Counted from the stretch's first letter, positions 44,849 through 53,568 are shown. The stretch: 64,000 nucleotides of DNA from Patiriisocius marinus (GCF_008974325.1 NZ_BKCG01000004.1:1-64000); one strand, 5' to 3'. Notes: generated by a model not told the origin, from the letters alone. Program-made: numbers and translations.

Positions 44849-46453
44849 ATGAAAGACCAAACAATATTTGATCAGTTTGCCAAAAAAGGTAAAGGACAAA
44901 AATTACGAACAGATGGTAAAGCTGTTATATACACAAGAGTATCTACCAAAGAACAGGCAGAGAACAACGCCAGTTTAGAAACTCAATTAAAGTACTGTAA
45001 GGAGCTTGCAAATAAAAAAGGACTTGAGGTAAGTGAGTATTTTGGAGGAACCTATGAGTCAGCTAAAAGTGATGAGCGTAAGGAATTTCAAAAGATGCTT
45101 AATTATGTAAAGCGAAGAAGTAACGTAGGCTATATCATTGTCTATTCTTACGATAGGTTTTCAAGGACTGGAGCTAATGGCGCTTACATAAGTGATCAGT
45201 TAAAAAGACAAGGTATTGTCACAATATCAGCTACCCAAGAGGTTGATACTTCTACAAGTGCAGGATCATTCCAACAGAACCTTTACTATATGTTTTCTCA
45301 GTTTGATAATGAATTGAGAAGAGATAAATCTGTGTCTGGAATGCAAGAGAAACTTCGCAAAGGACATTGGACAGGCGCATATCCGTTTGGCTACACAAAT
45401 GCCAATCCAGGAAAAGGAAAAACTCCCAAATTTGTTATTACAAAAGAAGGAAGGCTATTGAAGCAGGCTTTCTTGTGGAAAGCAAACAGCAATATGTCTC
45501 ACGTTGAAATCGCAAATAAATTACAGGAGAAAGGGCTTAAAATAAATGATAAGAGATTGAGCGTTTTATTTAGAAATCCATTCTATTGTGGACTTATAGT
45601 TAATAGCCTCATACCAGGAGAAGTTATTGAAGGCAATCATCAGCCTATGATTACTAAAGAGTTATTTCTTAAAATTCATAACCTATTGAATACAGGAACT
45701 GAGACCAGAAAATACTGCGTAGATGATGAAAACTTACCTCTGAAAACATTCTTGAAGTCCACAACTTGTGGAACTCCTTACACAGGGTTTATCGTAAAGA
45801 AAAAAGGGCTTTACTATTATAAGAATCGTCGTAAGGGAAGTAAGGAGAATAGAAGTGCTAAGAAACTACATCAAGAGTTTTTAGAGCTTTTAGAGACCTA
45901 CAAGCTAAAGGATAAGAAGTTTGTAGCACCATTAAAGGAAATGGTTTACGACACTTTTGTAAGTATGAATGAAGAAGCCATTAAAGAGACCAAAGAACTA
46001 TCAAGTGGTATAATCGCTATTGAAATGAAGTTAGATCGTTTAGAAGAGCGCTATGTCTTTGAAGAAATAAATAAGTCTCAATATGATAGATTTAGGACTA
46101 AGTTGGTAGCAGAAGTTAATCAAAAAAAGAAAAATTTATCAAAACATAGCTTCGATAGTTCTAACCTTAAGAAGTCGATAAATATTGCATTGAAGTATGC
46201 ACTTAATCTACCGCTATTATGGAGCTCTGGAGATATTGAAGTCAAAAGAAAACTTCAATATATGGTCTTTCCTGATGGTTTAGGGTATGACTTCCAAAAC
46301 AAGAGAGTTCAAACTTTTAGAGTGAACTCAATTTTTGCTCAAATAGCCTGTTTATCAGATACATTAGAGGGAAATAAAAAAGGGAACTTTCAAAATAATA
46401 TTGAAAATTCCCGTTTAGTGACCTCGACAAGATTCAAACTTGTAACCTCTTGA
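44849..46453 (+). CDS. Serine recombinase (element integrase)
   Basis: The protein has 534 residues from the ATG at 44849, which follows the small acidic gene directly. An upstream frame extension to 44804 is rejected. The resolvase domain has IYTRVSTKEQ with catalytic Ser32 and VYSYDRFSRTG. The Recombinase domain follows (HWTGAYPFGYTN, LLKQAFLWK, FRNPFYCGLIVN). The expected zinc ribbon is degenerate: only one Cys remains in STTCGTPYTG, and KNRRKGSKENRSAKK has none. A coiled coil near 395-460 follows. The last residues (VTSTRFKLVTS) are encoded antisense to tRNA-Arg, and those just before them lie over its terminator hairpin. The real C-terminus may therefore end near GNKKG before integration. 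It should integrate and excise the element. Confidence 0.93.
   Translation: MKDQTIFDQFAKKGKGQKLRTDGKAVIYTRVSTKEQAENNASLETQLKYCKELANKKGLEVSEYFGGTYESAKSDERKEFQKMLNYVKRRSNVGYIIVYSYDRFSRTGANGAYISDQLKRQGIVTISATQEVDTSTSAGSFQQNLYYMFSQFDNELRRDKSVSGMQEKLRKGHWTGAYPFGYTNANPGKGKTPKFVITKEGRLLKQAFLWKANSNMSHVEIANKLQEKGLKINDKRLSVLFRNPFYCGLIVNSLIPGEVIEGNHQPMITKELFLKIHNLLNTGTETRKYCVDDENLPLKTFLKSTTCGTPYTGFIVKKKGLYYYKNRRKGSKENRSAKKLHQEFLELLETYKLKDKKFVAPLKEMVYDTFVSMNEEAIKETKELSSGIIAIEMKLDRLEERYVFEEINKSQYDRFRTKLVAEVNQKKKNLSKHSFDSSNLKKSINIALKYALNLPLLWSSGDIEVKRKLQYMVFPDGLGYDFQNKRVQTFRVNSIFAQIACLSDTLEGNKKGNFQNNIENSRLVTSTRFKLVTS
46376..46412 (-). terminator. Terminator hairpin of tRNA-Arg
   Basis: On the minus strand GGGAATTTTCAA and TTGAAAGTTCCC pair with one mismatch around a 7-base loop, and six T follow. 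It begins 7 bases after the tRNA 3' end. It is also read through, in the opposite sense, as recombinase coding sequence. Confidence 0.8.
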
Positions 46454-46492
46454 GCCGTAATCAAGTGCGCTATTCAGTTGCGCCACGAGGCC
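46419..46492 (-). tRNA. tRNA-Arg(ACG)
   Basis: The 74-nt gene folds as a full cloverleaf. The acceptor pair is GGCCTCG with CGAGGTC, including one G-U pair. The D stem is GCGC with GCGC. The anticodon stem is CTTGA with TCAAG around loop TTACGGC, so the anticodon is ACG. The T arm is ACAAG with CTTGT around TTTGAAT. The discriminator base is A and CCA is not encoded. Its 3' end is the integration target of the element. Confidence 0.95.
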
Positions 46493-46527
46493 GAATTCCA
46501 AAACAAAACGCTTATTGTTTCGGGGTG

Positions 46528-46535
46528 CAAATATA
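46528..46535 (-). promoter_or_regulatory. -7 promoter element of tRNA-Arg
   Basis: The minus strand reads TATATTTG, a perfect TAnnTTTG, 35 bases upstream of the mature tRNA 5' end. A T-rich tract lies further upstream, but no clean -33 TTG was seen. Confidence 0.6.
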
Positions 46536-46648
46536 TAAAAATCTTATATATCTATCCTACCAAAATTTAAAAAAATTTTAGCATTTGTTAGTATTTTCTT
46601 GGGAACGATTTAAAAATGTAAGAACTAACTTTATAAAAAACCAAAATC

Positions 46649-46828
46649 ATGATAGACAAACAACAAGATCTTCCTAAATTTATTAAGGATACAGACAACC
46701 AAAAAGAAGAAAATTACATTCTTCAGGATAATAAAAAAACTAAATTTGGAGCAACTTTTATTATCATAATAGTAGCAGTACTAATTTTAGCAGTAGTTGC
46801 AAGTTCAATGTTTATTACTTGGGAATAG
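46649..46828 (+). CDS. Small membrane protein, 59 residues
   Basis: The ATG at 46649 opens a frame ending in a TAG at 46826-46828. The N-terminal half is charged (DKQQDLPKFIKDTDN). One strong hydrophobic helix follows (ATFIIIIVAVLILAVVASSMF) and the protein ends ITWE. It is a single-helix membrane protein with the C-terminus outside the hydrophobic core. It faces the 3' end of clpS with one base between them. No family is recognised. Confidence 0.7.
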   Translation: MIDKQQDLPKFIKDTDNQKEENYILQDNKKTKFGATFIIIIVAVLILAVVASSMFITWE

Positions 46829-46829
46829 T

Positions 46830-47105
46830 TTAAACTATTTCTGCACTTAAACCTGCATCTAAAAGCATACTGCAGCGCGGTTTTAACTCGTCTAAAGGAC
46901 CAGTTTTTACCGTGCATTTACCTTTGTAGTGCACTATTATTGAACATTGCTCTGCTTGCTCTGGCGTATGGTCACAGGCGTACATAAGTGTATTTATTAC
47001 GTGATCAAAAGTATTAACCTCGTCATTAAACAACACAATTTGATTATTGAGCAATTCCTGTTCTAGGACATCTACCTCTTCTTTATATTTTTCCTCAGTA
47101 CTCAT
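46830..47105 (-). CDS. clpS: ATP-dependent Clp protease adaptor ClpS
   Basis: The protein has 91 residues from the ATG at 47105, five bases after the stop of prmA. The longer frame, starting inside prmA, is rejected. The ClpS core is plain: IVLFNDEVNTFDHVI with the N-degron-binding Asn/Asp pair, then CDHTPEQAEQCS, then GLSAEIV. ClpS delivers N-end-rule substrates to ClpA/ClpC-type unfoldases. It is probably co-transcribed with prmA. Confidence 0.93.
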   Translation of the reverse strand: MSTEEKYKEEVDVLEQELLNNQIVLFNDEVNTFDHVINTLMYACDHTPEQAEQCSIIVHYKGKCTVKTGPLDELKPRCSMLLDAGLSAEIV

Positions 47106-47110
47106 AATAT

Positions 47111-47953
47111 CTACTCTTTCTTTATAAAATGGGCGGCAACCCAATTGTTCTTCTCTTTATTTTCAACGAATTCTAAATTCAAATTATTGCAACATTCAGT
47201 TATCAATGGCAAATCTTCTAAGTAAAAACCACTTAAAAACAATGAGGCATTTACTTTCATTGCATTAGCATATACATGCATATCATTTAATAGAATATTT
47301 CTATTTATGTTCGCAATAATAGTATCATACTTAGTAACTTCTGAAATAGTACTAGCATCACCAAGTGCTATATTTATATAACTGCAGTTATTGCGGGCTA
47401 CATTTTCTTTACTATTCTCAACACACCACTCATCAATATCAATAGCATCAATAGTCGTTGCTCCTCGCATACTTGCTAAAATTGCAAGTACTGATGTTCC
47501 ACAACCCATATCTAAAACCGTTTGATCTTTTAAGTCAGTCTCTAATAGAAACTTTAAAATCATATAAGTGGTCTCGTGATGACCTGTCCCAAAACTCATC
47601 TTTGGTTCAATCACAATTTCATAAGGCACATTATACTCTTTATGAAATGGTGCTCTAACTGCACATTGATCACTCACCACAATAGGATCAAAATTTTTCT
47701 CCCATTCAGAATTCCAATTAACTTGAGCGATATCTCTTTGCCCATATGTTATTTCAAATTCATCAGATTCTAGAATGAATATATCAGATAAAATATCCTC
47801 ACGCCATTCCTCTTTTTGAATATATGCTTGAACGCCATCTTCATTTTCCACAAAGCTTTCAAACCCTGCAGCACCTAACTCGGCTATTAAAATTTCAGTA
47901 CCAGGTTGTAATGGCGAAATCTTAAAATCGTATTCTATATATACTTGACTCAT
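47111..47953 (-). CDS. prmA: Ribosomal protein L11 methyltransferase PrmA
   Basis: The protein has 280 residues, near the usual length. The N-terminal L11-binding part is followed by the SAM-dependent methylase fold: PKMSFGTGHHETT near 118, motif I VLDMGCGTSVLAIL near 145, and TIIANINRNIL near 212, which holds the Asn-Ile-Asn motif. It trimethylates ribosomal protein L11. Motif I has Ser where Gly is more usual after GCGT. Confidence 0.94.
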   Translation of the reverse strand: MSQVYIEYDFKISPLQPGTEILIAELGAAGFESFVENEDGVQAYIQKEEWREDILSDIFILESDEFEITYGQRDIAQVNWNSEWEKNFDPIVVSDQCAVRAPFHKEYNVPYEIVIEPKMSFGTGHHETTYMILKFLLETDLKDQTVLDMGCGTSVLAILASMRGATTIDAIDIDEWCVENSKENVARNNCSYINIALGDASTISEVTKYDTIIANINRNILLNDMHVYANAMKVNASLFLSGFYLEDLPLITECCNNLNLEFVENKEKNNWVAAHFIKKE

Positions 47954-48035
47954 AATTATTTACCTGACACTTTAATAGGTCGCAAAATTATTGCTAACTA
48001 ACCTAAATAGATATTATTTTATAAAACTTTAACTT

Positions 48036-48788
48036 TTAAGCAAACGCATTTACAATAGCCATAAAATCATCGGCTTTTAATGCAGCACCACCTATCAAAC
48101 CACCATCAACATCTTCTTTACTGAAAATTTCAGCAGCATTACCTGGCTTAACACTTCCTCCGTAAAGAATCGACACTTTTTCTGCTACATCGTTACCAAA
48201 GGCGTCTGAAACAAGATTTCTAACAAATTTATGCATTTCCTGTGCTTGCTCTGGGCTAGCTGTTTCACCTGTTCCAATAGCCCAAACCGGCTCATATGCC
48301 AACACTATTGAATCCCAATTTGCAGCTTTAATATGAAACAATCCTTCTTGTAATTGTTCTTTCACAATATTAAAATGATTGTCGTTTTTACGCTCTTCTA
48401 ACTCTTCTCCAAAACAGAAAATAGCTGTCATATCATTCTCTAAAGCTGTATCAACTTTAGCTGCAAGTATTTCGTTAGTTTCCCAAAACATTGCTCTACG
48501 CTCGCTGTGTCCTAAAATAACCGTAGTGACTCCCACGCTTTTTAACATAGTTGCAGACACCTCACCTGTAAATGCTCCTGAAGTTGCTTGATGCATATTT
48601 TGAGCAGCCACCGCAATTGGGTAAGTTCTTAAAGACTCGAAAGCATTGTACAAATTAGTAAAAGCAGGTGCAACAATAACCGCCACATCTTCAGGAATTA
48701 CTTGAGTTTTCAACCCCGAAAGCAACTCCATAGTTTTGTCTAATCCATTATTCATTTTCCAGTTTCCGGCTACAATTTGTTTTCTCAT
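48036..48788 (-). CDS. tpiA: Triosephosphate isomerase
   Basis: The protein has 250 residues. It shows GNWKMN near residue 8 with catalytic Lys, the active-site His in ILGHSERR near 93, the catalytic Glu in AYEPVWAIGTG near 165, and the phosphate loop GGSVKPGN near 210. It interconverts dihydroxyacetone phosphate and glyceraldehyde 3-phosphate in glycolysis. It lies between prmA and the TlpA-like gene on the same strand. Confidence 0.97.
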   Translation of the reverse strand: MRKQIVAGNWKMNNGLDKTMELLSGLKTQVIPEDVAVIVAPAFTNLYNAFESLRTYPIAVAAQNMHQATSGAFTGEVSATMLKSVGVTTVILGHSERRAMFWETNEILAAKVDTALENDMTAIFCFGEELEERKNDNHFNIVKEQLQEGLFHIKAANWDSIVLAYEPVWAIGTGETASPEQAQEMHKFVRNLVSDAFGNDVAEKVSILYGGSVKPGNAAEIFSKEDVDGGLIGGAALKADDFMAIVNAFA

Positions 48789-48817
48789 GTCGTAAAATTT
48801 ACGCTTAATATTAATTA

Positions 48818-49324
48818 TTATTTTTCTGAAATAGCACTCAACTCAAGCGCTTTTCGTAGTCTAAAGTCGTTGGCCTCTATTGCTCTATAAACAACAATTT
48901 TACCCAAAGAATCCACCATTATATATCGTGGAATCCAATCTAAATCTATTGCGTCACAAAAGGGGCTTTTCCATCCAGCAGAAACAAAATAATGCTCCCC
49001 TTCTATACTGTATTTTTTAATTCCTCTTTTCCAACTTTCTTTTGTTTTATCGAGTGATAAAAATACAAATACTGCATCTTTAAATTCCTCTTGCAATGCT
49101 TTAACTTTTGGCATCCCAACAATACAATCCCGACACCATGAAGCCCAAAGATCAATTAATATTGTTTCCCCTTTGTGCGCTTCTAATATTGATGAAAACA
49201 CTACCTGTTTATCTTCCTGCGATATAAAAACATCATTTAAAGCTTCCTTCGGAAATACTACAAGATCTTGGCCTTGCGAACAACTTGTAAAAATGATTGC
49301 ACAGAATAACAGAATATATCTCAT
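48818..49324 (-). CDS. TlpA-like thioredoxin lipoprotein
   Basis: The protein has 168 residues. The N-terminus is a lipoprotein signal (ILLFCAIIFTSCSQG, with Cys as the lipid-bearing residue). The thioredoxin fold has the redox motif WASWCRDC near 69-76 and the cis-Pro region WIPRYIMVDSLGK. It should sit in the periplasm on a lipid anchor and act as a thiol oxidoreductase. It is the last gene of a same-strand cluster with the DoxX protein, which itself has a thioredoxin-like part. Confidence 0.85.
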   Translation of the reverse strand: MRYILLFCAIIFTSCSQGQDLVVFPKEALNDVFISQEDKQVVFSSILEAHKGETILIDLWASWCRDCIVGMPKVKALQEEFKDAVFVFLSLDKTKESWKRGIKKYSIEGEHYFVSAGWKSPFCDAIDLDWIPRYIMVDSLGKIVVYRAIEANDFRLRKALELSAISEK

Positions 49325-49344
49325 ATTATTTAAGCCTTTTTAAA

Positions 49345-50418
49345 TTACGCTCTAATTTTAGGATCAAGCCATCCATAGAGTATATCTACAAATATATTGA
49401 TTAGTATAAAGAGGGAGGCTATTACAATTACAGTCCCCATTATTACTGGTAAATCACTTTTATTTAATGCGTCTACTATTTCTTTTCCAATTCCGTTCCA
49501 ACCAAAAATAAATTCTACAAACACAGCACCAGCTAACATTGAAGCAAACCATCCTGAAATTGCTGTTACCACTGGATTTAAAGCATTTTTGAGAGCGTGT
49601 CTTCTAATAATGGTACTCATAGATAACCCCTTTGCTTTCGCTGTACGAATATAATCCTGACTCAATACTTCAAGTAAAGAATTTCGCATCAATTGACTTA
49701 CTACTGCAAGGGGACGAATTCCTAATACTACTGCAGGCAATATTAAGTTTTTCCACTGTATATATTTTCCGTTTCCAAAATCGTCTACTTCATATAAACT
49801 ACCAGTCATATTCAAACCTGTGTATTCGTGCAATAGGAATCCGAAAAACCAAGCAAACAGAATGGCACTAAAGAATGATGGAACACTCATCCCAAAAGTG
49901 CTTATTAGTTGGATTAATTTATCGAGCCAACCATCTTTGTCCACAACTGAAATAACACCTAAAAAAACACCTAAAAACATTGCAATCACTATAGACGAGA
50001 TCGCTAATATAAATGTATTAGGTAGTGTTTCGGAAATTACAGCACTTACTTTCTTTCCGCTTTTTTGAAATGATTCTCTTAAATATGGGAATTTTATAAC
50101 AGTTGTCACATTTCCGAAGGAAAATAAAGGTATTGCTGAATATTTTTGCTCTTTTAAATAAGTATAATCTTCTGGGTTTGTGCTATGAAATGAGATAGGC
50201 GATAAATCGTTTACGTAAAGTACATATTGATCCCAAAGTGGTTTGTCTAAACCGTACTTTTTTTCAACCGCAGCAACTTGTTCAGCATTTTGATTTTGCC
50301 CTAACATATCTTTTGCAGGATCTGCGTTTAGCACCATAAACAACATAAAAATAACCGTAACTACTCCAAAAAGTGTTAAAAGCGCATAGCCTATTTTTTG
50401 AAGTATATACCTAACCAT
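49345..50418 (-). CDS. ABC transporter permease, DppB/OppB type
   Basis: The protein has 357 residues. The first helix is IGYALLTLFGVVTVIFMLFM, followed by a long periplasmic loop, then five further helices. The coupling (EAA-like) region RTAKAKGLSMSTIIRRHALKN near 240-260 and EFIFGWNGIGKEIV near 303 are typical of DppB/OppB permeases that import peptides or nickel. No DppC, ATPase or binding-protein gene is adjacent here, so partners must lie elsewhere. It starts 3 bp after the DoxX gene. Confidence 0.9.
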   Translation of the reverse strand: MVRYILQKIGYALLTLFGVVTVIFMLFMVLNADPAKDMLGQNQNAEQVAAVEKKYGLDKPLWDQYVLYVNDLSPISFHSTNPEDYTYLKEQKYSAIPLFSFGNVTTVIKFPYLRESFQKSGKKVSAVISETLPNTFILAISSIVIAMFLGVFLGVISVVDKDGWLDKLIQLISTFGMSVPSFFSAILFAWFFGFLLHEYTGLNMTGSLYEVDDFGNGKYIQWKNLILPAVVLGIRPLAVVSQLMRNSLLEVLSQDYIRTAKAKGLSMSTIIRRHALKNALNPVVTAISGWFASMLAGAVFVEFIFGWNGIGKEIVDALNKSDLPVIMGTVIVIASLFILINIFVDILYGWLDPKIRA

Positions 50419-50421
50419 CGG

Positions 50422-52080
50422 TTACTGCTTAACTTGATCTATCGTTAGCACTTTATATTCAAAGTCGTCGCCAAAAAGAAGCTTCGCGTATTCTTCAATA
50501 GTTTGGTCATAGCCAGCTTCAACACGACGCTTGTTAACATTTTCTGGATCTTCAATAGGCCAAATAAATTCATCTCCATTAATTGTGGATCCTTGAGTTC
50601 CATAAATTTGTGGTTTATCCTGCCCCATCAAATAACGATCTTCCATCATCGCAACAAGTCTGAATGGAATTTCACCTTCTTTTCCAGCTTTTTTAATCAT
50701 AGGAAGATACTTTTCTATTTGGTCTGGGTTGTGTTGTAACACATACCAAGCTGCTGTATTGGTTGGTTCACCAACAATAGATTTTCCTGGATAACCTTTA
50801 GCATCAAAATAATCTGCAACAAATTTCAAATTAGTTGCATCAATTACTTCTTGCATACGCCATAAACTGTCGATGTTTTCAGTTCCATCTTGCATCATTT
50901 TACGATATTTCTGATCTAAAACAGCTATACTATCTAATCGTTTTTTAAGCTCAAAGTCCATTGATGGAATTGCTCCCTCTTGTTCATTTAATTGAAGTTT
51001 ATCAGCGTCATTAAAATGAAGTTTTTGAGTAATAGTACCTTTTTGAAGTTCAATAATACCTGGATTACTTCTTACAATAGTTTTTAATGTAGTCATGTCA
51101 CAGAAATAGAAATCAAAATTAAGATGGTATTTCTCTGTTAATTTTTCAGTTTCTTCAGTAGATGAAGCTGACATACCAATAACCTTATACCCTAGCTTTA
51201 AGGCTTTATCAGTTGCTATTTTCAAAGGTATAAACCCGTCATTTTCAGCATTGTCAAGGTTGTAAGCCATAACCACTATTAGGTTTTCTGTGCTTAAAAA
51301 ATCTTCCGTGAAATCATTTCCATCTCGTTCAATACTAAAATCGTGCACTGGTGGCTCATAAGCTTCTTGAATTACTTCAGTTGTAGCACTTAAAAGTTCT
51401 CCTTCAATTCCTGGATCTTCTCCTAAATTGACTACAACTTTTTCTTCACCATTAACATTATATACCCACGTATATTCATAAATAGGCTTAGGTGCGTCTG
51501 GAGGAGTTTCCATTCCTTCTTTAATATTTTTACCTATAGCATAAGCTCTAAAATCTACTATTGGCAAATGCATTAATACATGGTAACCTAACCAAAGACA
51601 AAGAATAAACGATATAAATACAATAAAACTACGTGAGAATTTCGTGAAAAACGGCTGTATGTATTTTTGTCCATAGAACAAAAACAAAATTAACACTAGC
51701 AATACTACATCCTTCGTAAAAGACTCCCAAGGTGTTAGTTTTAAAGCATCTCCAAAACATCCACAATCTGTAACTTTATTGAAATACGCAGAGTAAAAAG
51801 TAAGAAATGTAAACCCTACGATAAGTACTAATAAACTCCACAGTGTAAACTTTTTAGCGTAACCTACAATCAACATTACACCTAACAATACTTCAAAAAT
51901 AACTACTGCTACAGCAATTAATAATGCAAAAGGGACTAAAAACTCTAGATTTAAAACCTCTGGAGCAAAGTAATCACCTAACTTAAATGAAAATCCTACT
52001 GGATCATTTAGCTTGATTAAACCACTAATTATAAATAAAACTCCAACAAAAATTCTGGCTACTCCTACAAGTATTTTCAT
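50422..52080 (-). CDS. BT_3928-type DoxX-family membrane protein
   Basis: The protein has 552 residues. The N-terminal 160 residues are four membrane helices of the DoxX type (GVARIFVGVLFIISGLIKL at the start, and CGCFGDALKLTPWESFTKD after helix 3). The remaining part is soluble, with a thioredoxin-like fold without a CxxC (IVVMAYNLDNAENDGFIPLK) and a helical tail. The layout matches the Bacteroidota family named after BT_3928. It probably works on redox or disulfide chemistry at the membrane. The TlpA-like lipoprotein two genes away fits that. Confidence 0.85.
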   Translation of the reverse strand: MKILVGVARIFVGVLFIISGLIKLNDPVGFSFKLGDYFAPEVLNLEFLVPFALLIAVAVVIFEVLLGVMLIVGYAKKFTLWSLLVLIVGFTFLTFYSAYFNKVTDCGCFGDALKLTPWESFTKDVVLLVLILFLFYGQKYIQPFFTKFSRSFIVFISFILCLWLGYHVLMHLPIVDFRAYAIGKNIKEGMETPPDAPKPIYEYTWVYNVNGEEKVVVNLGEDPGIEGELLSATTEVIQEAYEPPVHDFSIERDGNDFTEDFLSTENLIVVMAYNLDNAENDGFIPLKIATDKALKLGYKVIGMSASSTEETEKLTEKYHLNFDFYFCDMTTLKTIVRSNPGIIELQKGTITQKLHFNDADKLQLNEQEGAIPSMDFELKKRLDSIAVLDQKYRKMMQDGTENIDSLWRMQEVIDATNLKFVADYFDAKGYPGKSIVGEPTNTAAWYVLQHNPDQIEKYLPMIKKAGKEGEIPFRLVAMMEDRYLMGQDKPQIYGTQGSTINGDEFIWPIEDPENVNKRRVEAGYDQTIEEYAKLLFGDDFEYKVLTIDQVKQ

Positions 52081-52105
52081 AATGTATTTTTAATATTTGT
52101 TTTCC

Positions 52106-52645
52106 TTAAGCTGCTTTTAAATGAATAAGTGCAAACACTGCATAGTTTATCATATCCTGATAATTAGCATCTATCCCTTCACTTACTAATGTTTTACCTT
52201 GATTGTCTTCAATTTGCTTTACTCTAAGTAATTTCTGTAAAATCAAATCGGTTAAGCTACTCACTCTCATATCTCTCCAAGCTTCACCATAATCGTGATT
52301 CTTATCGAGCATTAATTGCTTTGTAATAGCAACTTTTTCATCATAAGCTTGGGTTGCTTGCTCTAAAGTTAAATCTGGCTGTTCCACAACACCAAGTTCT
52401 AATTGCACTAATGCCATTATTGAATAATTAATTATCCCAATAAATTCTGAAACTTGACCTTCATCAACTCGTTGCTCTTTGTTTTGCTGTAAACCCCTTA
52501 TTCTTTGTGCTTTTATAAATATTTGATCTGTCAATGACGGCAATCTCAATATACGCCACGCACTTCCATAATCCTTCATTTTATTAATAAACAATGATCT
52601 ACACATTTCAATTACATCATTATATTGTTTAGAAGTATCTGCCAT
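52106..52645 (-). CDS. DUF1599 protein
   Basis: The protein has 179 residues from the ATG at 52645. A GTG 42 bases upstream is possible but would crowd folP. The protein contains two similar halves, each with a K-x-x-D-Y-G-x-A-W-R motif: KMKDYGSAWRILR near 25 and KNHDYGEAWRDMR near 115. Each is followed by SLTD. This duplication is the DUF1599 family. The function is not established, and nucleotide handling of the MazG/dUTPase kind has been suggested for similar folds. It is divergent from folP. Confidence 0.88.
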   Translation of the reverse strand: MADTSKQYNDVIEMCRSLFINKMKDYGSAWRILRLPSLTDQIFIKAQRIRGLQQNKEQRVDEGQVSEFIGIINYSIMALVQLELGVVEQPDLTLEQATQAYDEKVAITKQLMLDKNHDYGEAWRDMRVSSLTDLILQKLLRVKQIEDNQGKTLVSEGIDANYQDMINYAVFALIHLKAA

Positions 52646-52696
52646 AATATCGCTAAGTTTTCCGTAAATTTCGGGTAAATTAATCACATTTAAAAA

Positions 52697-53533
52697 TTGC
52701 GCACAATCAACTGTAAAGGTACATTAATTGACCTCTCTTCACCAACCGTGATGGGGATAATAAATGTTACGCCGGATAGCTTTTACGATGGTGGACAAAC
52801 CACAAATATTGAGGACATAACTAGCCAGGCAAGTAAAATGCTTCTAGCTGGAGCTCAATTTCTAGATATAGGAGGCTATAGCTCACGCCCAAATGCAAAG
52901 GATATTAGCGAAGCCGAAGAACTTGAAAGAGTGATTCCAGCAATTGAAGCAATCGTCCATAAATTCCCTGAAGCAATTATTTCCATTGACACTTTTAGAA
53001 GCGCTGTTGCTAAAAAAGCAATTGATGCTGGTGCGGCTATAATTAATGATATTAGCGCAGGTTTACTTGATTCTGAAATGCTACAGACCGTTGCCCGTTT
53101 GCAAGTTCCATACATAATGATGCATATGAAAGGAACACCGCAAACAATGAAAGAACTTTGCAGTTATGACAATATAACTAAAGAAGTAATCTTCTATTTT
53201 TCAGAACGAGTTGCTGAAGCTCGAAAACTTGGTATAAACGATATAATAATTGATCCAGGTTTTGGATTTACTAAAACTGCTCAACAGAGTTTCGAATTAT
53301 TAAACAATCTCGAATTATTGAGCGCTCTTGATGTTCCAATTTTAGCTGGAGTTTCAAGAAAAAGTATGATTTATAAAACATTGAACGTTTCGGCTAAAGA
53401 TGCACTCAACGGAACCTCAGCCTTGCATATGGTTGCTTTAGAAAAAGGAACATCAATCTTAAGAGTCCACGATGTTGCAGAAGCAGCTGAATGTATCACA
53501 CTTTTTAAGCATCTTAAAAAAACAGCTTTCTAA
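52697..53533 (+). CDS. folP: Dihydropteroate synthase
   Basis: The protein has 278 residues and starts at TTG (LRTINCKGTLIDLSSP); no in-frame ATG gives the expected N-terminus. It shows VMGIINVTPDSFYDGG near 18, FLDIGGYSSRP near 55, SIDTFRS near 97, and the pterin-site region DPGFGFTK near 192. It condenses a pterin pyrophosphate with p-aminobenzoate in folate synthesis and is the sulfonamide target. Its start region is shared with the divergent DUF1599 gene. Confidence 0.96.
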   Translation: MRTINCKGTLIDLSSPTVMGIINVTPDSFYDGGQTTNIEDITSQASKMLLAGAQFLDIGGYSSRPNAKDISEAEELERVIPAIEAIVHKFPEAIISIDTFRSAVAKKAIDAGAAIINDISAGLLDSEMLQTVARLQVPYIMMHMKGTPQTMKELCSYDNITKEVIFYFSERVAEARKLGINDIIIDPGFGFTKTAQQSFELLNNLELLSALDVPILAGVSRKSMIYKTLNVSAKDALNGTSALHMVALEKGTSILRVHDVAEAAECITLFKHLKKTAF

Positions 53534-53568
53534 TAAATATTTTACATTTACATAAAAACAGACCTTAA

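Larger units (their letters stand above)
8288..46418. mobile_element. Integrative element at tRNA-Arg (minimal extent)
   Basis: The right limit is the 3' end of tRNA-Arg(ACG), reached by a serine recombinase gene whose last codons lie antisense in the tRNA. The left limit is unresolved and lies between about 7.9 and 8.3 kb. Inside are phage/plasmid-type genes (HerA/FtsK-like ATPase, DnaA-domain-IV-like protein, strawberry-notch helicase, giant methylase, MoxR-like ATPase) and two plus-strand blocks of restriction and presumed defence genes. No relaxase, coupling protein with type IV secretion genes, capsid, portal or large terminase was recognised, so I call it an integrative element of unknown transfer mode. 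The palindrome GCTTTCGCGAAAGC recurs in both backbone and cargo and not in the flanks. Confidence 0.85.

Noticed and set aside
48818-52080. TlpA, permease and DoxX genes as a horizontally acquired island
   Set aside because: They sit among ordinary housekeeping genes on the same strand with host-like base composition and belong to families common in flavobacteria.
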